A stretch of DNA of 64,000 nucleotides from Treponema pedis (GTDB taxonomy: Bacteria > Spirochaetota > Spirochaetia > Treponematales > Treponemataceae): positions 1,481,367-1,545,366 of the forward strand of contig NZ_CP045670.1 of NCBI RefSeq assembly GCF_017161325.1, written 5' to 3'. Each line of letters begins with the position of its first letter. The stretch's first letter is position 1. Below, in pieces: positions 26,739 through 35,697 of this stretch. The translations under genes were made by a program, and so were the position numbers. The notes below the pieces were generated by a model. The model did no database searches. It had not been told where the DNA came from and was given only the letters and a program-made list of their open reading frames with translations.

Positions 26739-28979
26739 ATGTTAAAAGAACCTGATTATTTTAATTCTTTTAAAGGTGAAACGTGGAGAAGCGAAGTTGA
26801 TGTCCGCGATTTCATTCAAAATAATTATACGCCTTATTCAGGCGATGACGGATTTTTACAAGGTCCTACGGAGCGTACTTCCAGGATTTGGAATAAATTA
26901 ACCGAAATGTTTAAGGAGGAAACAAAGCGCGGGGTTTACGATGCCGAATCGAAAAAACCTCAGGCAATTGACGCTTACGGCCCAGGCTATATTTCCAAAG
27001 AAGATGAGGTTATAGTAGGTTTACAAACCGATGCCCCCCTTAAACGCGGTATTTATCCGAAAGGCGGGTGGAGAATGGTCGAAAAAGCCTTGGAGGCTTA
27101 CGGCTTTACCCTTGATTCCGTTACAAAAGAAATTTTTACAAAATACCGCAAAACTCACAATGACGGAGTATTTTCGGTTTATACCGATGAAATGCGCGCC
27201 GTAAGAAAATCCGGTATTATCACGGGACTTCCCGACGCATACGGACGGGGAAGAATTATAGGAGATTACCGCCGCGTTCCTCTTTACGGTGCGGATTTTT
27301 TAATTGAAGAGCGTAAAAAAGCTTTAACTCAATTGGACGTTGCGGAGCTTACCGAATCCGATGTACGTTATCGTGAAGAAATAAGCGAGCAGATAAGCGC
27401 CCTTGAAGCCTTTGTAAGAATGTGCTCGGCATACGGTTTTGATGTCCGCCGCCCTGCGGAAAATGCTCGGGAAGCGGTTCAATGGCTTTATTTTGCCTTC
27501 CTTGCCGCAACGAAGGACCAGGACGGAGCTGCCATGTCTTTAGGAAGAACTTCCACTTTCTTGGATATTTTTATCGAAAAAGATATTGCGGAAGGAACTT
27601 TGACCGAAAGCGAAGCTCAGGAACTGATTGACCAATTTATTATAAAATTAAGAATTATCCGTTTTTTGCGCACCCCGGAATATAACGAGCTTTTTTCAGG
27701 CGACCCCACGTGGGTTACCGAATCTATAGGAGGAATGGGCGTTGACGGAAGAACCCTTGTAACAAAAACCTCTTTTAGATATTTGCACACTTTGTATAAT
27801 TTAGGGCCTGCCCCCGAACCTAATATGACCGTTCTTTGGTCGAATCATGCTCCCGAATCTTGGAATAAATTTTGCGCAAAAGTTTCGATTCAAACATCTT
27901 CAATTCAATACGAAAACGATGATTTAATGCGCCCCGAATTCGGAGACGATTACGGAATTGCCTGCTGTGTTTCTCCTATGAAAATAGGAAAGCAAATGCA
28001 GCTTTTCGGAGCAAGAGCCAACTTGCCCAAATGTCTTTTGTATGCCATTAACGGCGGCCGGGACGAAAAATCCGGGGCTCAGGTAGCACCCGCCTTTAAG
28101 CCGATTACTTCGGAATATCTTGATTATAATGAAGTTATGGAGCGCTTTGACCAAATGATGAAGTGGCTGGCGGGCGTTTATATGAATACCTTAAAAATCA
28201 TTCACTATATGCACGATAAATACTCTTACGAAGCCTTTGAACTAGCCCTTCACGATGCGGATGTGGAACGTATTCAGGCTACAGGTATTGCAGGCTTGGC
28301 CATTGTAGCGGACTCTCTTGCGGCGATACGCGATACAAGGGTTCAAGTTATACGGAATGAAGAAGGGCTTGCAATAGATTTTAAACACGAAGGAGAATAC
28401 GTTCCCTTCGGAAACGATAACGATAAAACCGACCGGCTTGCGGTTATGGTAGCCCGTATGTTTATGAATCATTTACGAAAACACGAAACGTACAGACATG
28501 CAAAGGCGACTCAGTCGATTTTAACCATTACTTCAAATGTCGTATACGGAAAAAAGACCGGGGCAACTCCGTGCGGCCGCTGCGCTTGCGAACCTTTTTC
28601 TCCGGGGGCAAACCCTATGAACGGACGCGATACGAACGGGGCTATTGCGGCACTTTCTTCCGTAGCCAAATTACCGTTTGAAGATATAGGAGACGGTATT
28701 TCATACACCTTTGCCATTGCACCTAATGCACTTGGAAAACACACGGATATACGCATAAATAATCTTACAACTCTTTTAAAAGGATATTTTGAACCGGACG
28801 GAGGCCAGCATTTAAATGTAAACGTTTTCGACAGAGCCTTACTTGAAGATGCTATGGAAAATCCTGAAAAGTATCCGCAACTTACGATAAGGGTTTCAGG
28901 ATATGCGGTAAATTTTGTAAAACTTACACGGGAGCAGCAGCTTGACGTACTTTCGCGGACTATAAACCAATCGATGTAA
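26739..28979 (+). CDS. pflB: formate C-acetyltransferase (pyruvate formate-lyase)
   Basis: Glycyl-radical enzyme converting pyruvate and CoA to acetyl-CoA and formate in anaerobic fermentation. The catalytic Cys pair is in [12 protein letters not shown] (near residue 408) and the glycyl radical loop is RVSGYAVNF (Gly near residue 720). Substrate-site blocks [12 protein letters not shown] and [13 protein letters not shown] are present. 746 aa from the ATG at 26739, chosen because AAGGAG is properly spaced; an earlier start at 26706 falls in the inverted repeat. The activase gene follows directly, the usual pfl pairing. Confidence 0.96.
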   Translation: MLKEPDYFNSFKGETWRSEVDVRDFIQNNYTPYSGDDGFLQGPTERTSRIWNKLTEMFKEETKRGVYDAESKKPQAIDAYGPGYISKEDEVIVGLQTDAPLKRGIYPKGGWRMVEKALEAYGFTLDSVTKEIFTKYRKTHNDGVFSVYTDEMRAVRKSGIITGLPDAYGRGRIIGDYRRVPLYGADFLIEERKKALTQLDVAELTESDVRYREEISEQISALEAFVRMCSAYGFDVRRPAENAREAVQWLYFAFLAATKDQDGAAMSLGRTSTFLDIFIEKDIAEGTLTESEAQELIDQFIIKLRIIRFLRTPEYNELFSGDPTWVTESIGGMGVDGRTLVTKTSFRYLHTLYNLGPAPEPNMTVLWSNHAPESWNKFCAKVSIQTSSIQYENDDLMRPEFGDDYGIACCVSPMKIGKQMQLFGARANLPKCLLYAINGGRDEKSGAQVAPAFKPITSEYLDYNEVMERFDQMMKWLAGVYMNTLKIIHYMHDKYSYEAFELALHDADVERIQATGIAGLAIVADSLAAIRDTRVQVIRNEEGLAIDFKHEGEYVPFGNDNDKTDRLAVMVARMFMNHLRKHETYRHAKATQSILTITSNVVYGKKTGATPCGRCACEPFSPGANPMNGRDTNGAIAALSSVAKLPFEDIGDGISYTFAIAPNALGKHTDIRINNLTTLLKGYFEPDGGQHLNVNVFDRALLEDAMENPEKYPQLTIRVSGYAVNFVKLTREQQLDVLSRTINQSM

Positions 28980-29702
28980 ATGGCATACATTCATTCTTAT
29001 GAAAGTTTCGGCACGGTGGACGGCCCCGGCTTGCGCTATGTAGTGTTTTTGCAGGGCTGCCCGCTCCGCTGTAAATATTGCCATAATTGCGATACGTGGA
29101 ATCGGGAAGACGCTCACATAATAGAAACGGCGGAACAAACTTTTCAAAGAATCAGGCGGTATAAACATTATTATATTTTTGCAGGCGGTGTAACCGTTAC
29201 GGGCGGAGAGCCGCTTGCCCAGCCTGAATATGTAAAAGAGCTCTTTCAAATGTGTAAAAGGGATTGTCTTCACACAGCTGCCGATACATCGGGATTTTAC
29301 CTTAACGATAAGGTTAAAGAAGCGTTGGAATATACCGATTTGGTTTTACTGGATATAAAATCGATAGATGAAAAACAGCATAAAGATTTAACCGGAGTCC
29401 CGTTAGACCCCGTTTTGCATTTTTTGGATTATACTTCATCAATAAACAAACCTCTTTGGATAAGACACGTGGTTGTTCCGGGTATTACGTATAACGAAAA
29501 ACTTTTAACCGAACTTGCAGGCTTTATAAAAACCGTTCCTAATGTGGAAAAAATCGATTTATTGGCTTATCATACCCTGGGTGTTTTTAAATGGAAAGAA
29601 AGCGGAAAAATTTATCCTCTGGAAGGAGTGCCTGCCTTATCAAATGAAGAATTTAAAACGGCGAAAAAGATTTTTACGGATATGGGATTAACTTTAACAT
29701 AA
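28980..29702 (+). CDS. pflA: pyruvate formate-lyase activating enzyme
   Basis: Radical SAM enzyme that installs the glycyl radical on PflB. The 4Fe-4S motif is CPLRCKYCHNCDTW (CxxxCxxC) near residue 27; the SAM-binding VTGGEPLAQPEYV and the VLLDIKSIDEKQH block follow. 240 aa is typical. Its ATG begins one base after the pflB stop codon, so the two are tightly coupled. The transcript ends at a palindrome 9 bases downstream. Confidence 0.96.
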   Translation: MAYIHSYESFGTVDGPGLRYVVFLQGCPLRCKYCHNCDTWNREDAHIIETAEQTFQRIRRYKHYYIFAGGVTVTGGEPLAQPEYVKELFQMCKRDCLHTAADTSGFYLNDKVKEALEYTDLVLLDIKSIDEKQHKDLTGVPLDPVLHFLDYTSSINKPLWIRHVVVPGITYNEKLLTELAGFIKTVPNVEKIDLLAYHTLGVFKWKESGKIYPLEGVPALSNEEFKTAKKIFTDMGLTLT

Positions 29703-29710
29703 AGAGCCTA

Positions 29711-29732
29711 AAGGGGCTTTTAAAAGCCCCTT
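29711..29732. terminator. palindromic terminator between pflA and hsp20
   Basis: AAGGGGCTTT (29711-29720) and its complement AAAGCCCCTT with a 2-base centre. It lies between convergent genes and can serve both strands, although T runs are short. Confidence 0.65.
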
Positions 29733-29746
29733 AAGACTTGCGTAAG

Positions 29747-30199
29747 TTATTTACGCTTGATTTCGATTTGGCGCGGTTGTGTGTCCGGTTTTTTGGGGAT
29801 ATTTACGGTTAAAACTCCGTTTTCAAAATGAGCCGAAACCTCATCCTGGTTAATATCCTCAGGCAGACTGAACCGGCGTGTAAACTGTCTTGAACTGCGT
29901 TCTCGTAGGATATAGTCTACACCGTCTTCTTTTTTCGATTCGTTTGTTTCTTCTTTGTGAGAAGACGAAACCGTCATAACTCTGTCTTTAAGACTGATTT
30001 CGACATCTTTTTCGGTATAACCGGGGAGATCCGCCTCCATAATGTAAGCCGTATCCGTTTCGCGGATATCTACGCTCGGTATTCCGCAAGAAGTGTGCTT
30101 AATAGGTGCAAAGACTCCGAGGTTTCCCCCGAAATTTTTATCCAGCACATCAATAACGCTGTCCGCAAAGGACGGACTAAAAAGACTTAAACTATTCAT
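29747..30199 (-). CDS. Hsp20-family small heat shock protein
   Basis: ATP-independent holdase chaperone, 150 aa. The alpha-crystallin domain spans residues ~45-140 (DIRETDTAYIMEADLPGYT, GVDYILRERSSRQFTRRFSL, FENGVLTVNIPKK), ending with a short basic tail. AAACCGGAGG precedes the start by six bases. I looked for a CIRCE element (TTAGCACTC-N9-GAGTGCTAA) and found none, so regulation by HrcA is not supported. Confidence 0.95.
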   Translation of the reverse strand: MNSLSLFSPSFADSVIDVLDKNFGGNLGVFAPIKHTSCGIPSVDIRETDTAYIMEADLPGYTEKDVEISLKDRVMTVSSSHKEETNESKKEDGVDYILRERSSRQFTRRFSLPEDINQDEVSAHFENGVLTVNIPKKPDTQPRQIEIKRK

Positions 30200-30710
30200 A
30201 TTGTACCTCCGGTTTAAGTTGTAGGTTTTTCAACCTCACTTATATACAAGCAAATTTTATGCTAACTATATTTTTTTTATCCGAGCAGGTTAAAAATTTG
30301 ATAAGTGTATATCGGATATGGATTTATTTAATTTTTTACTTTTACCGTGTAAATATAAAATTAAAGCCGGTCAATTTTATAAGTAAAAACGGCATAGTGT
30401 GCCAAAAAAGCAGTTATAAGTGTGTCATTTTAACACAGTTTATAAAAATAAAATGTCAATACCGGTTTTCTCATAAAAATACAAAAATAAGGAGGAGTAA
30501 GAATTTTTATTTTCGGCGGTTTTTATATATCGATAACTTATAAAAAATATTACAGATTGAATTTTAAAAAAAATCTTTAAAAATTTTCGGTTTAGAGTTC
30601 ACATTTTGTAACTTTATTACCTTAATATGGGTTTTATTCTTTAAATTATCGGCTTGACATAAGATTATTATTTTTGGTATAAAGTTCTCGTGTTTAAGGC
30701 GGCATAACTT
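30200..30710. other. AT-rich intergenic region between hsp20 and the DUF4954 gene
   Basis: About 510 bases between divergent genes. A good promoter for the rightward gene sits at 30654-30683: TTGACA, 18-base spacer, TATAAA. The rest is A/T-rich without a convincing reading frame, tRNA or strong hairpin; small inverted repeats such as AGGTT / AACCT near 30217-30236 are too short to interpret. Confidence 0.55.
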
Positions 30711-32888
30711 ATGGCAAAAATACAAACTGTAAAATCTTCGGATTTCGGATACAAATTTATAGACGGCAAGTACTTGCCCGAAGGGAAAGATGAGTATTAC
30801 CTCAGGTTTTCCCAAACTTCTCATATCTCTCATACTTTTAGAAATTTACTTTCGGAAGAAATCGAGCGGCTTGTTAAAAACGGAAATACTTGCAATAACT
30901 GGACCGATGTTTTAGTAGAAGACCCCTTTAACATTGATTTAATAAAAAATAATTTATTTGCAGGACTTGTCCGTATAGCCTCAATGGAAGAGTGCTATTT
31001 AAAATATCATGATTTTATTGTTCCGGTAGGAATAAGCAACAGCAGAATTATTTCATGCGATATAGGCTCAAATTGTGCAATTCATTATTGTTCTTATCTT
31101 TCTCATTATATAATCGGAAGGCGTTCAATTTTAAACAGAATAGATGAGATGAGTACGACAAACCATTCGAAGTTCGGAGAAGGGCTTGTAAAAGACGGTG
31201 AAGAAGAATCCGTACGTGTAACAATCGCTCCCATAAATGAAGCCGGCGGACGCGAGATTTTTCCGTTTTATGATATGATTACTGCCGATGCCTTTCTTTG
31301 GGCAAGATTCAGGGGAGACCCGGCACTTATAGAAAAATTAAAAACCATTACACAAAATTCAAAAGATTCAAAACGCGGATATTACGGTATGGTAGGTATG
31401 GAATCCGTTATTAAAAGCTGTAGGATAATAAAAGACGTCAATTTCGGAGAATGCGTTTACATAAAGGGTGCGAATAAGCTTAAAAACCTTACCGTAAAAT
31501 CGAGTTCTGAAGAGCCTAGCCAGATAGGGGAGGGGGTGGAACTTATAAACGGAATTATAGGTTTCGGTTCGCGTGTTTTTTACGGAACAAAGGCCGTAAG
31601 GTTTTTAATGGGAAACAATTGCGAGCTTAAATACGGTGCCCGTCTTATCCATTCGGTACTCGGGGATAACTCTACAATTTCATGTTGCGAAGTTTTAAAT
31701 TCCCTTATTTTCCCATATCATGAACAACATCATAATAACTCTTTTTTAATCGCTTCTCTTGTGCAGGGGCAGTCGAATATGGCTGCCGGAGCTACCGTAG
31801 GTTCAAACCATAATACACGCGGAAATGACGGAGAAATTATGGCCGGGAGGGGGTTTTGGACGGGCCTTTCAAGTACTTTAAAACATAATTGCCGTTTTGC
31901 TTCATTCGTACTTTTATCAAAAGGAAATTATATGTCGGAATTGGATATACCTTTTCCTTTCAGTTTGGTAATGGATAACGCTCATGACGACAGGCTTGAA
32001 ATAATGCCCGCTTATTATTGGATGTACAATATGTATGCCTTGCAGCGCAATAATAAAAAATTTGTCCGCCGGGATAAGCGCAAAACAAAAATGCAGCATA
32101 TTGAAACGAATTTTCTTGCTCCCGATACGGCTTTTGAAATTCTTTCCGCATGTTCTATTTTGGAAAAAAGACTGGAAGCCGCTTGGCTTGAAGAAAAAAA
32201 AGAAAAATTAAGTTTTAAGAAAATTTTTGAAGAGCATTATGAAGAGGCTAAAAGGCTTTTTGTTACGGCGGAAAATATTGAACGTTCAAAACGTACGGTA
32301 AAAATAATTAAGGCTGCGGAAGCATATGCCGCATATACTCAAATGCTTATTTGGTACGGCGTTACGGTCTTAACCGAATATTTTGATAAAACGAACTCTT
32401 CGTTTTCCGATTTTGAACCGGCACGAAATACTATTGATATCGATAATTTCGATTTTGCTTGGATAAATATGGGCGGACAGTTAATTCTTGAAAAAAAACT
32501 TGATGTTATCCAGGAAAAAATTAAAAAAGATATTTTAAAAAACTGGCGTGAAATTCATACGGAATATGATGCCGTTCAGTCGGAATATGAAAAAGACCGC
32601 TCGGAAAATGCTTACGCCGTTTTATGCAAGGTTACGGGAGTGAATAAAATAGATTGCGATAGATGGAATATACTTTTAAATAAGGCCTTGGAAATTTCGG
32701 ATTATATAGAAAATCAAATTTTTTATACTAAAAACAAGGATTATAATAATTATTTTAGAGGTATTACCTATGCTTCGGAAGCGGAGCGTGCGGCGGTTTT
32801 GGGCAAGGTTGAAGAAAATCCCTTAATTGAAGAATCCAAAACGGACAGTTTAGCTTATAAGAACTTGTTTAAAAAATTTATTGTTTAA
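30711..32888 (+). CDS. DUF4954 protein with acyltransferase-like beta-helix
   Basis: 725 aa, no signal peptide. The N-terminal two thirds contain irregular hexapeptide-like turns (GISNSRIISCDIGSNCAIHY, FGECVYIKGANKL, IGFGSRVFYGT, SVLGDNSTISCCEVLNS) as in left-handed beta-helix acyl- or nucleotidyl-transferases. The C-terminal third is helical and charged (EKRLEAAWLEEKKEKLSFKK). I assign DUF4954 from overall resemblance to large spirochaete/Bacteroidetes proteins of this layout. The reaction is unknown; sugar-nucleotide or envelope glycan modification is a guess. It has its own promoter at 30654-30683 and a leader of about 20 bases. Confidence 0.72.
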   Translation: MAKIQTVKSSDFGYKFIDGKYLPEGKDEYYLRFSQTSHISHTFRNLLSEEIERLVKNGNTCNNWTDVLVEDPFNIDLIKNNLFAGLVRIASMEECYLKYHDFIVPVGISNSRIISCDIGSNCAIHYCSYLSHYIIGRRSILNRIDEMSTTNHSKFGEGLVKDGEEESVRVTIAPINEAGGREIFPFYDMITADAFLWARFRGDPALIEKLKTITQNSKDSKRGYYGMVGMESVIKSCRIIKDVNFGECVYIKGANKLKNLTVKSSSEEPSQIGEGVELINGIIGFGSRVFYGTKAVRFLMGNNCELKYGARLIHSVLGDNSTISCCEVLNSLIFPYHEQHHNNSFLIASLVQGQSNMAAGATVGSNHNTRGNDGEIMAGRGFWTGLSSTLKHNCRFASFVLLSKGNYMSELDIPFPFSLVMDNAHDDRLEIMPAYYWMYNMYALQRNNKKFVRRDKRKTKMQHIETNFLAPDTAFEILSACSILEKRLEAAWLEEKKEKLSFKKIFEEHYEEAKRLFVTAENIERSKRTVKIIKAAEAYAAYTQMLIWYGVTVLTEYFDKTNSSFSDFEPARNTIDIDNFDFAWINMGGQLILEKKLDVIQEKIKKDILKNWREIHTEYDAVQSEYEKDRSENAYAVLCKVTGVNKIDCDRWNILLNKALEISDYIENQIFYTKNKDYNNYFRGITYASEAERAAVLGKVEENPLIEESKTDSLAYKNLFKKFIV

Positions 32889-33020
32889 ACCCGATTAAAG
32901 ATATAAATGAAAAACCGTAATTATTTACAATACCTTACCGTTTTTTCGAGAGATGAAAACACTGTAAAAATCGTTTTCGAAAAATATCTTAGGTAAAATA
33001 AAAAACTTTAAGGAAAAATT

Positions 33021-33701
33021 ATGATAAAAGAAGTTCATTCTTTTAAAGATACAAAAACCGCTTCGATGATTTTGCTTCTCGACCAAGTGTATAAAGAAAT
33101 TGAAGAAGCGGAAGCCGAATGGCAAAAAGCCTGTCCCGTACGCTGTATTGACGGCTGCGGAATGTGCTGCGTTCATTTTGAGCCTGAAATCTATGAAGTT
33201 GAAGCTCTTTATTTGGCGGCATGGCTTTTGTATCACCAGAGAGAAAGAGCCTTACAAATTCTTGAAGGAAATTTCAAAGAAAATGTTTTGGATAAGGAAA
33301 AGGGCTGTCTTCTTTTCGATATCGATAATCCTCATCATTGTACAGTGTACGGAGGCAGGGCTTTGATTTGCCGCTTATTCGGATATTCAGGCGATAGGGG
33401 AAAGGATTTTACGGTACGCTGGCGTCCATGTAAATACTTGGTTTCGCTTGATAAAGAAGGTTCAAATTTAAAACAATATTCACAAAGCGATTTACTTGAG
33501 ACTTTCGGTATGTTGCCTCCGGTAATGAGCGATTTTACTTCACGTATTTTGTGTTTTATGACGGAAGGTTCTTCGGAAGCCAGACCTATCAGGGACGCTC
33601 TTAGAGCGGCGATTGCGAAAATTCTTATGCTTGAAAGATATGCAACGAACTCCGATTTTGAACCGGATACTGACCCTGAAACGCCTCCTTTGGCCTCATA
33701 A
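33021..33701 (+). CDS. YkgJ-type cysteine-cluster protein
   Basis: 226 aa cytoplasmic protein with the zinc/iron-chelating cluster of the YkgJ (UPF0153) family: CIDGCGMCCVHFEPEIYEVE near residue 43, CLLFD and CTVYGGRALICRLFGYSG further on. These eight-cysteine domains bind iron-sulphur or zinc; a biochemical role is not established. The N-terminus is a charged helix. AAGGA precedes the ATG. It converges with the PTS-type gene on the other strand. Confidence 0.85.
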   Translation: MIKEVHSFKDTKTASMILLLDQVYKEIEEAEAEWQKACPVRCIDGCGMCCVHFEPEIYEVEALYLAAWLLYHQRERALQILEGNFKENVLDKEKGCLLFDIDNPHHCTVYGGRALICRLFGYSGDRGKDFTVRWRPCKYLVSLDKEGSNLKQYSQSDLLETFGMLPPVMSDFTSRILCFMTEGSSEARPIRDALRAAIAKILMLERYATNSDFEPDTDPETPPLAS

Positions 33702-33711
33702 AAAGGCGGTT

Positions 33712-34746
33712 TTATAAGTTTAATTTTAAATCGCCGTCTTTAATCCAATTCAATTTGCGTAAAATTGCGGTAAAAATTGCGGTTAAAACGGCGGGGGCTA
33801 TAAAATGCAAAAGTAAAATCGAAAGATAAATTGTAAACCCCGTTTTTCCTTTATCCGCCATTGCGGTAATAGTTCCTATTTGTCCTACGAATCCGCAAGT
33901 TCCCATACCCGAACCCAACGGAATATTTTCGAGTTTAAAAAGCATTGTCGCGGCGGGGCCTAAGACTGCGGCGGTCAGCGTCGGAGGAATCCAAATTCGC
34001 GGGTTTTTTATAATATTAGGCATTTGGAGCATACTTGTTCCTATTCCTATTGCAAAAGAGCCTCCTATCCCGTTATCGCGGAGACTCATTACGGCAAAAC
34101 CTATCATTTGGGAGGCGCAGCCCGCCGTTGCAGCTCCGCCTGCAATCCCGGAAAGAGATAACATCATACAGATTGCCGCGCTGCTTATAGGAAGCGTTAA
34201 AATAATTCCGACTAAAACCGAAACCGAAATCCCCATAAAAAAGGGCTGTAATTCCGTTGCATTTACAATTAAGATTCCTATCCGGTTCATAAATGCCGAC
34301 ACTCCGGGGCCTGCAAGTACCGAAACGGCAACTCCGGAAAGAATTGTAATTGCGGGAGTTACTATTAAATCTATTTTCGTTTCGCGGGATACGGCCTTTC
34401 CCAATTCCGTGCTTATAATTACTGCAAGGAAGGCTCCCACGGGACCGCCGAATTTGTTTCCGGCGAAGCCCACAATTGAGGCGGAAAAAAGAACAAAGGT
34501 ATGAGCCTTTAAAGCATGGGCTATCGCAATACCTATTGCAGCTCCCGTCATATCTCTGCAAACAGGCCATACCGTTTCGGTTAAAAATTTAATATTAAAG
34601 TATAAACCTATACTGTTTAAAATTGTTCCGACAAGGAGCGAAGAAAAGAGGCCCATAGCCATAGCACCCATAGCATCTATAAAATAGATACGTGCGGAAA
34701 TATCTATATTTTTTTTTGATAAAAAGGCTTGAAGTTTTCGATTCAT
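33712..34746 (-). CDS. PTS EIIC-type membrane protein
   Basis: 344 aa with about ten hydrophobic segments. Signatures YFIDAMGAMAMGLFSSLLVG, GNKFGGPVGAFLAV, GCASQMIGFAVMSLRDNGIGG and GSGMGTCGFVGQIGTI match the stand-alone EIIC_2 family (PF13303 type). Members lack adjacent EIIA/EIIB domains, and none is encoded nearby, so whether it phosphorylates a sugar or works as a simple transporter is unknown. It starts with MNRKLQAFLSKKN at 34746, and it is likely monocistronic. Confidence 0.85.
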   Translation of the reverse strand: MNRKLQAFLSKKNIDISARIYFIDAMGAMAMGLFSSLLVGTILNSIGLYFNIKFLTETVWPVCRDMTGAAIGIAIAHALKAHTFVLFSASIVGFAGNKFGGPVGAFLAVIISTELGKAVSRETKIDLIVTPAITILSGVAVSVLAGPGVSAFMNRIGILIVNATELQPFFMGISVSVLVGIILTLPISSAAICMMLSLSGIAGGAATAGCASQMIGFAVMSLRDNGIGGSFAIGIGTSMLQMPNIIKNPRIWIPPTLTAAVLGPAATMLFKLENIPLGSGMGTCGFVGQIGTITAMADKGKTGFTIYLSILLLHFIAPAVLTAIFTAILRKLNWIKDGDLKLNL

Positions 34747-34882
34747 TTTGTAAATTTTTACCGCTTGTTATTCCGGATTTTTTAAAAACGTGATAATCCC
34801 CTATATAAACTCTTTACGTGACTTTTTAAAATCAGGTAAAAGACTGAAATTCGATAAGTCTATATAGCCAAGGATTTTTTAA

Positions 34883-34955
34883 TGGAGAATAGGGGAATCG
34901 AACCCCTGACCTATTGATTGCGAACCAATCGCTCTACCATCTGAGCTAATTCCCC
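34883..34955 (-). tRNA. tRNA-Ala (anticodon CGC)
   Basis: Minus-strand cloverleaf. The acceptor GGGGAAT pairs with ATTCTCC, giving a G3-T70 wobble pair, the main alanine identity element. The anticodon loop TTCGCAA gives CGC; D arm GCTCAGATGGTAGAGC and T arm GGGGTTCGATTCCCC are intact. The CCA end is not encoded. Confidence 0.93.
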
Positions 34956-35005
34956 GCTCGACTTGCGAATGTTACAATAAAATTAAAAAAAAATCAAGCG
35001 GTATC

Positions 35006-35034
35006 TTGAAATTTTCTCGGTTTTGCCATAAACT
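35006..35034 (+). promoter_or_regulatory. promoter for the META-like lipoprotein gene
   Basis: TTGAAA (35006-35011), 17-base spacer, TAAACT (35029-35034). The start codon at 35042 is only 7 bases beyond the -10, so the transcript may have almost no leader. Confidence 0.5.
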
Positions 35035-35041
35035 TATTGTT

Positions 35042-35557
35042 ATGAAAAGATATTATGTCTTATTTTTTGCAGGACTTTCATTTTTTTTGTTCAGCTCGTG
35101 TAAAAGCTTACCTGAAGCCGCTTCTTATAAACCGGTTAAATCAAAGGCGGATAACGGCATAAAACCTTTGCCCGACTCTGCCGCTAAAGAGCATTTAACG
35201 GAAAGGATTTGGATTCTTGCAGGTTTAAAAATGGAAGATAATTTTTTCGGGCTTGATGCGAATATGCGCACGGCAAAAATTAACTTTTTACCTAACGGAG
35301 AATTTGAAGCTACGAGCGGAATCAGCGCTTATTACGGGATATGGAAAAAAAGAGGAAAAACGGAAGGTAACAAGTATAATTTTACGATAGAAATAAATTC
35401 CGTTAAGACTATAGATACTTTAAATACTATAGGAAAACCTTTTGATGAGGCTTTTCGAAAAAATTTAAAAGACATTGTTTTAATGGAAATCGATGAAGCT
35501 TCGATTAAATTATACTCAAAAGAAGGTTCTCTTCTTTTACATTTTGTAAAGATTTAA
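35042..35557 (+). CDS. lipoprotein with META/HslJ-like domain
   Basis: 171 aa from the ATG at 35042. Lipoprotein signal MKRYYVLFFAGLSFFLF with lipobox FSSC (Cys near residue 20). The mature part has the META/HslJ layout: ERIWILAGLKMEDNFFG, AKINFLPNGEFEATSGISAYYGIW, and a closing IKLYSKEGSLLLHFVK strand. META-domain proteins are often surface or stress-related; no activity is established. No Shine-Dalgarno is seen between promoter and start. A terminator-like hairpin follows at 35606-35659. Confidence 0.75.
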   Translation: MKRYYVLFFAGLSFFLFSSCKSLPEAASYKPVKSKADNGIKPLPDSAAKEHLTERIWILAGLKMEDNFFGLDANMRTAKINFLPNGEFEATSGISAYYGIWKKRGKTEGNKYNFTIEINSVKTIDTLNTIGKPFDEAFRKNLKDIVLMEIDEASIKLYSKEGSLLLHFVKI

Positions 35558-35605
35558 TTTATGCGTCAAAACAAGGGTTTTGACCCGAAAATCCCGAAAA
35601 AGTAA

Positions 35606-35659
35606 AAAAACGGCTGACCCCGACAAATAAAATACCGGAGTGTAGCCGTTTTATTTTTT
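35606..35659. terminator. bidirectional terminator between convergent genes
   Basis: Stem AAACGGCT (35608-35615) with AGCCGTTT (35644-35651), followed by TTATTTTTTG on the plus strand and preceded by an A run that acts as a T run on the minus strand. Confidence 0.7.
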
Positions 35660-35697
35660 GATTTTTCTCAAAAACTTACCCTTGCGTTAAGGCCCTT

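Noticed and set aside
30200-30300. CIRCE element (HrcA site) before hsp20
   Set aside because: No TTAGCACTC-N9-GAGTGCTAA or close variant found in the upstream region.
35006-35041. Earlier TTG start for the META-like lipoprotein
   Set aside because: It would put charged residues before the signal peptide, and the TTG forms part of a -35 box.
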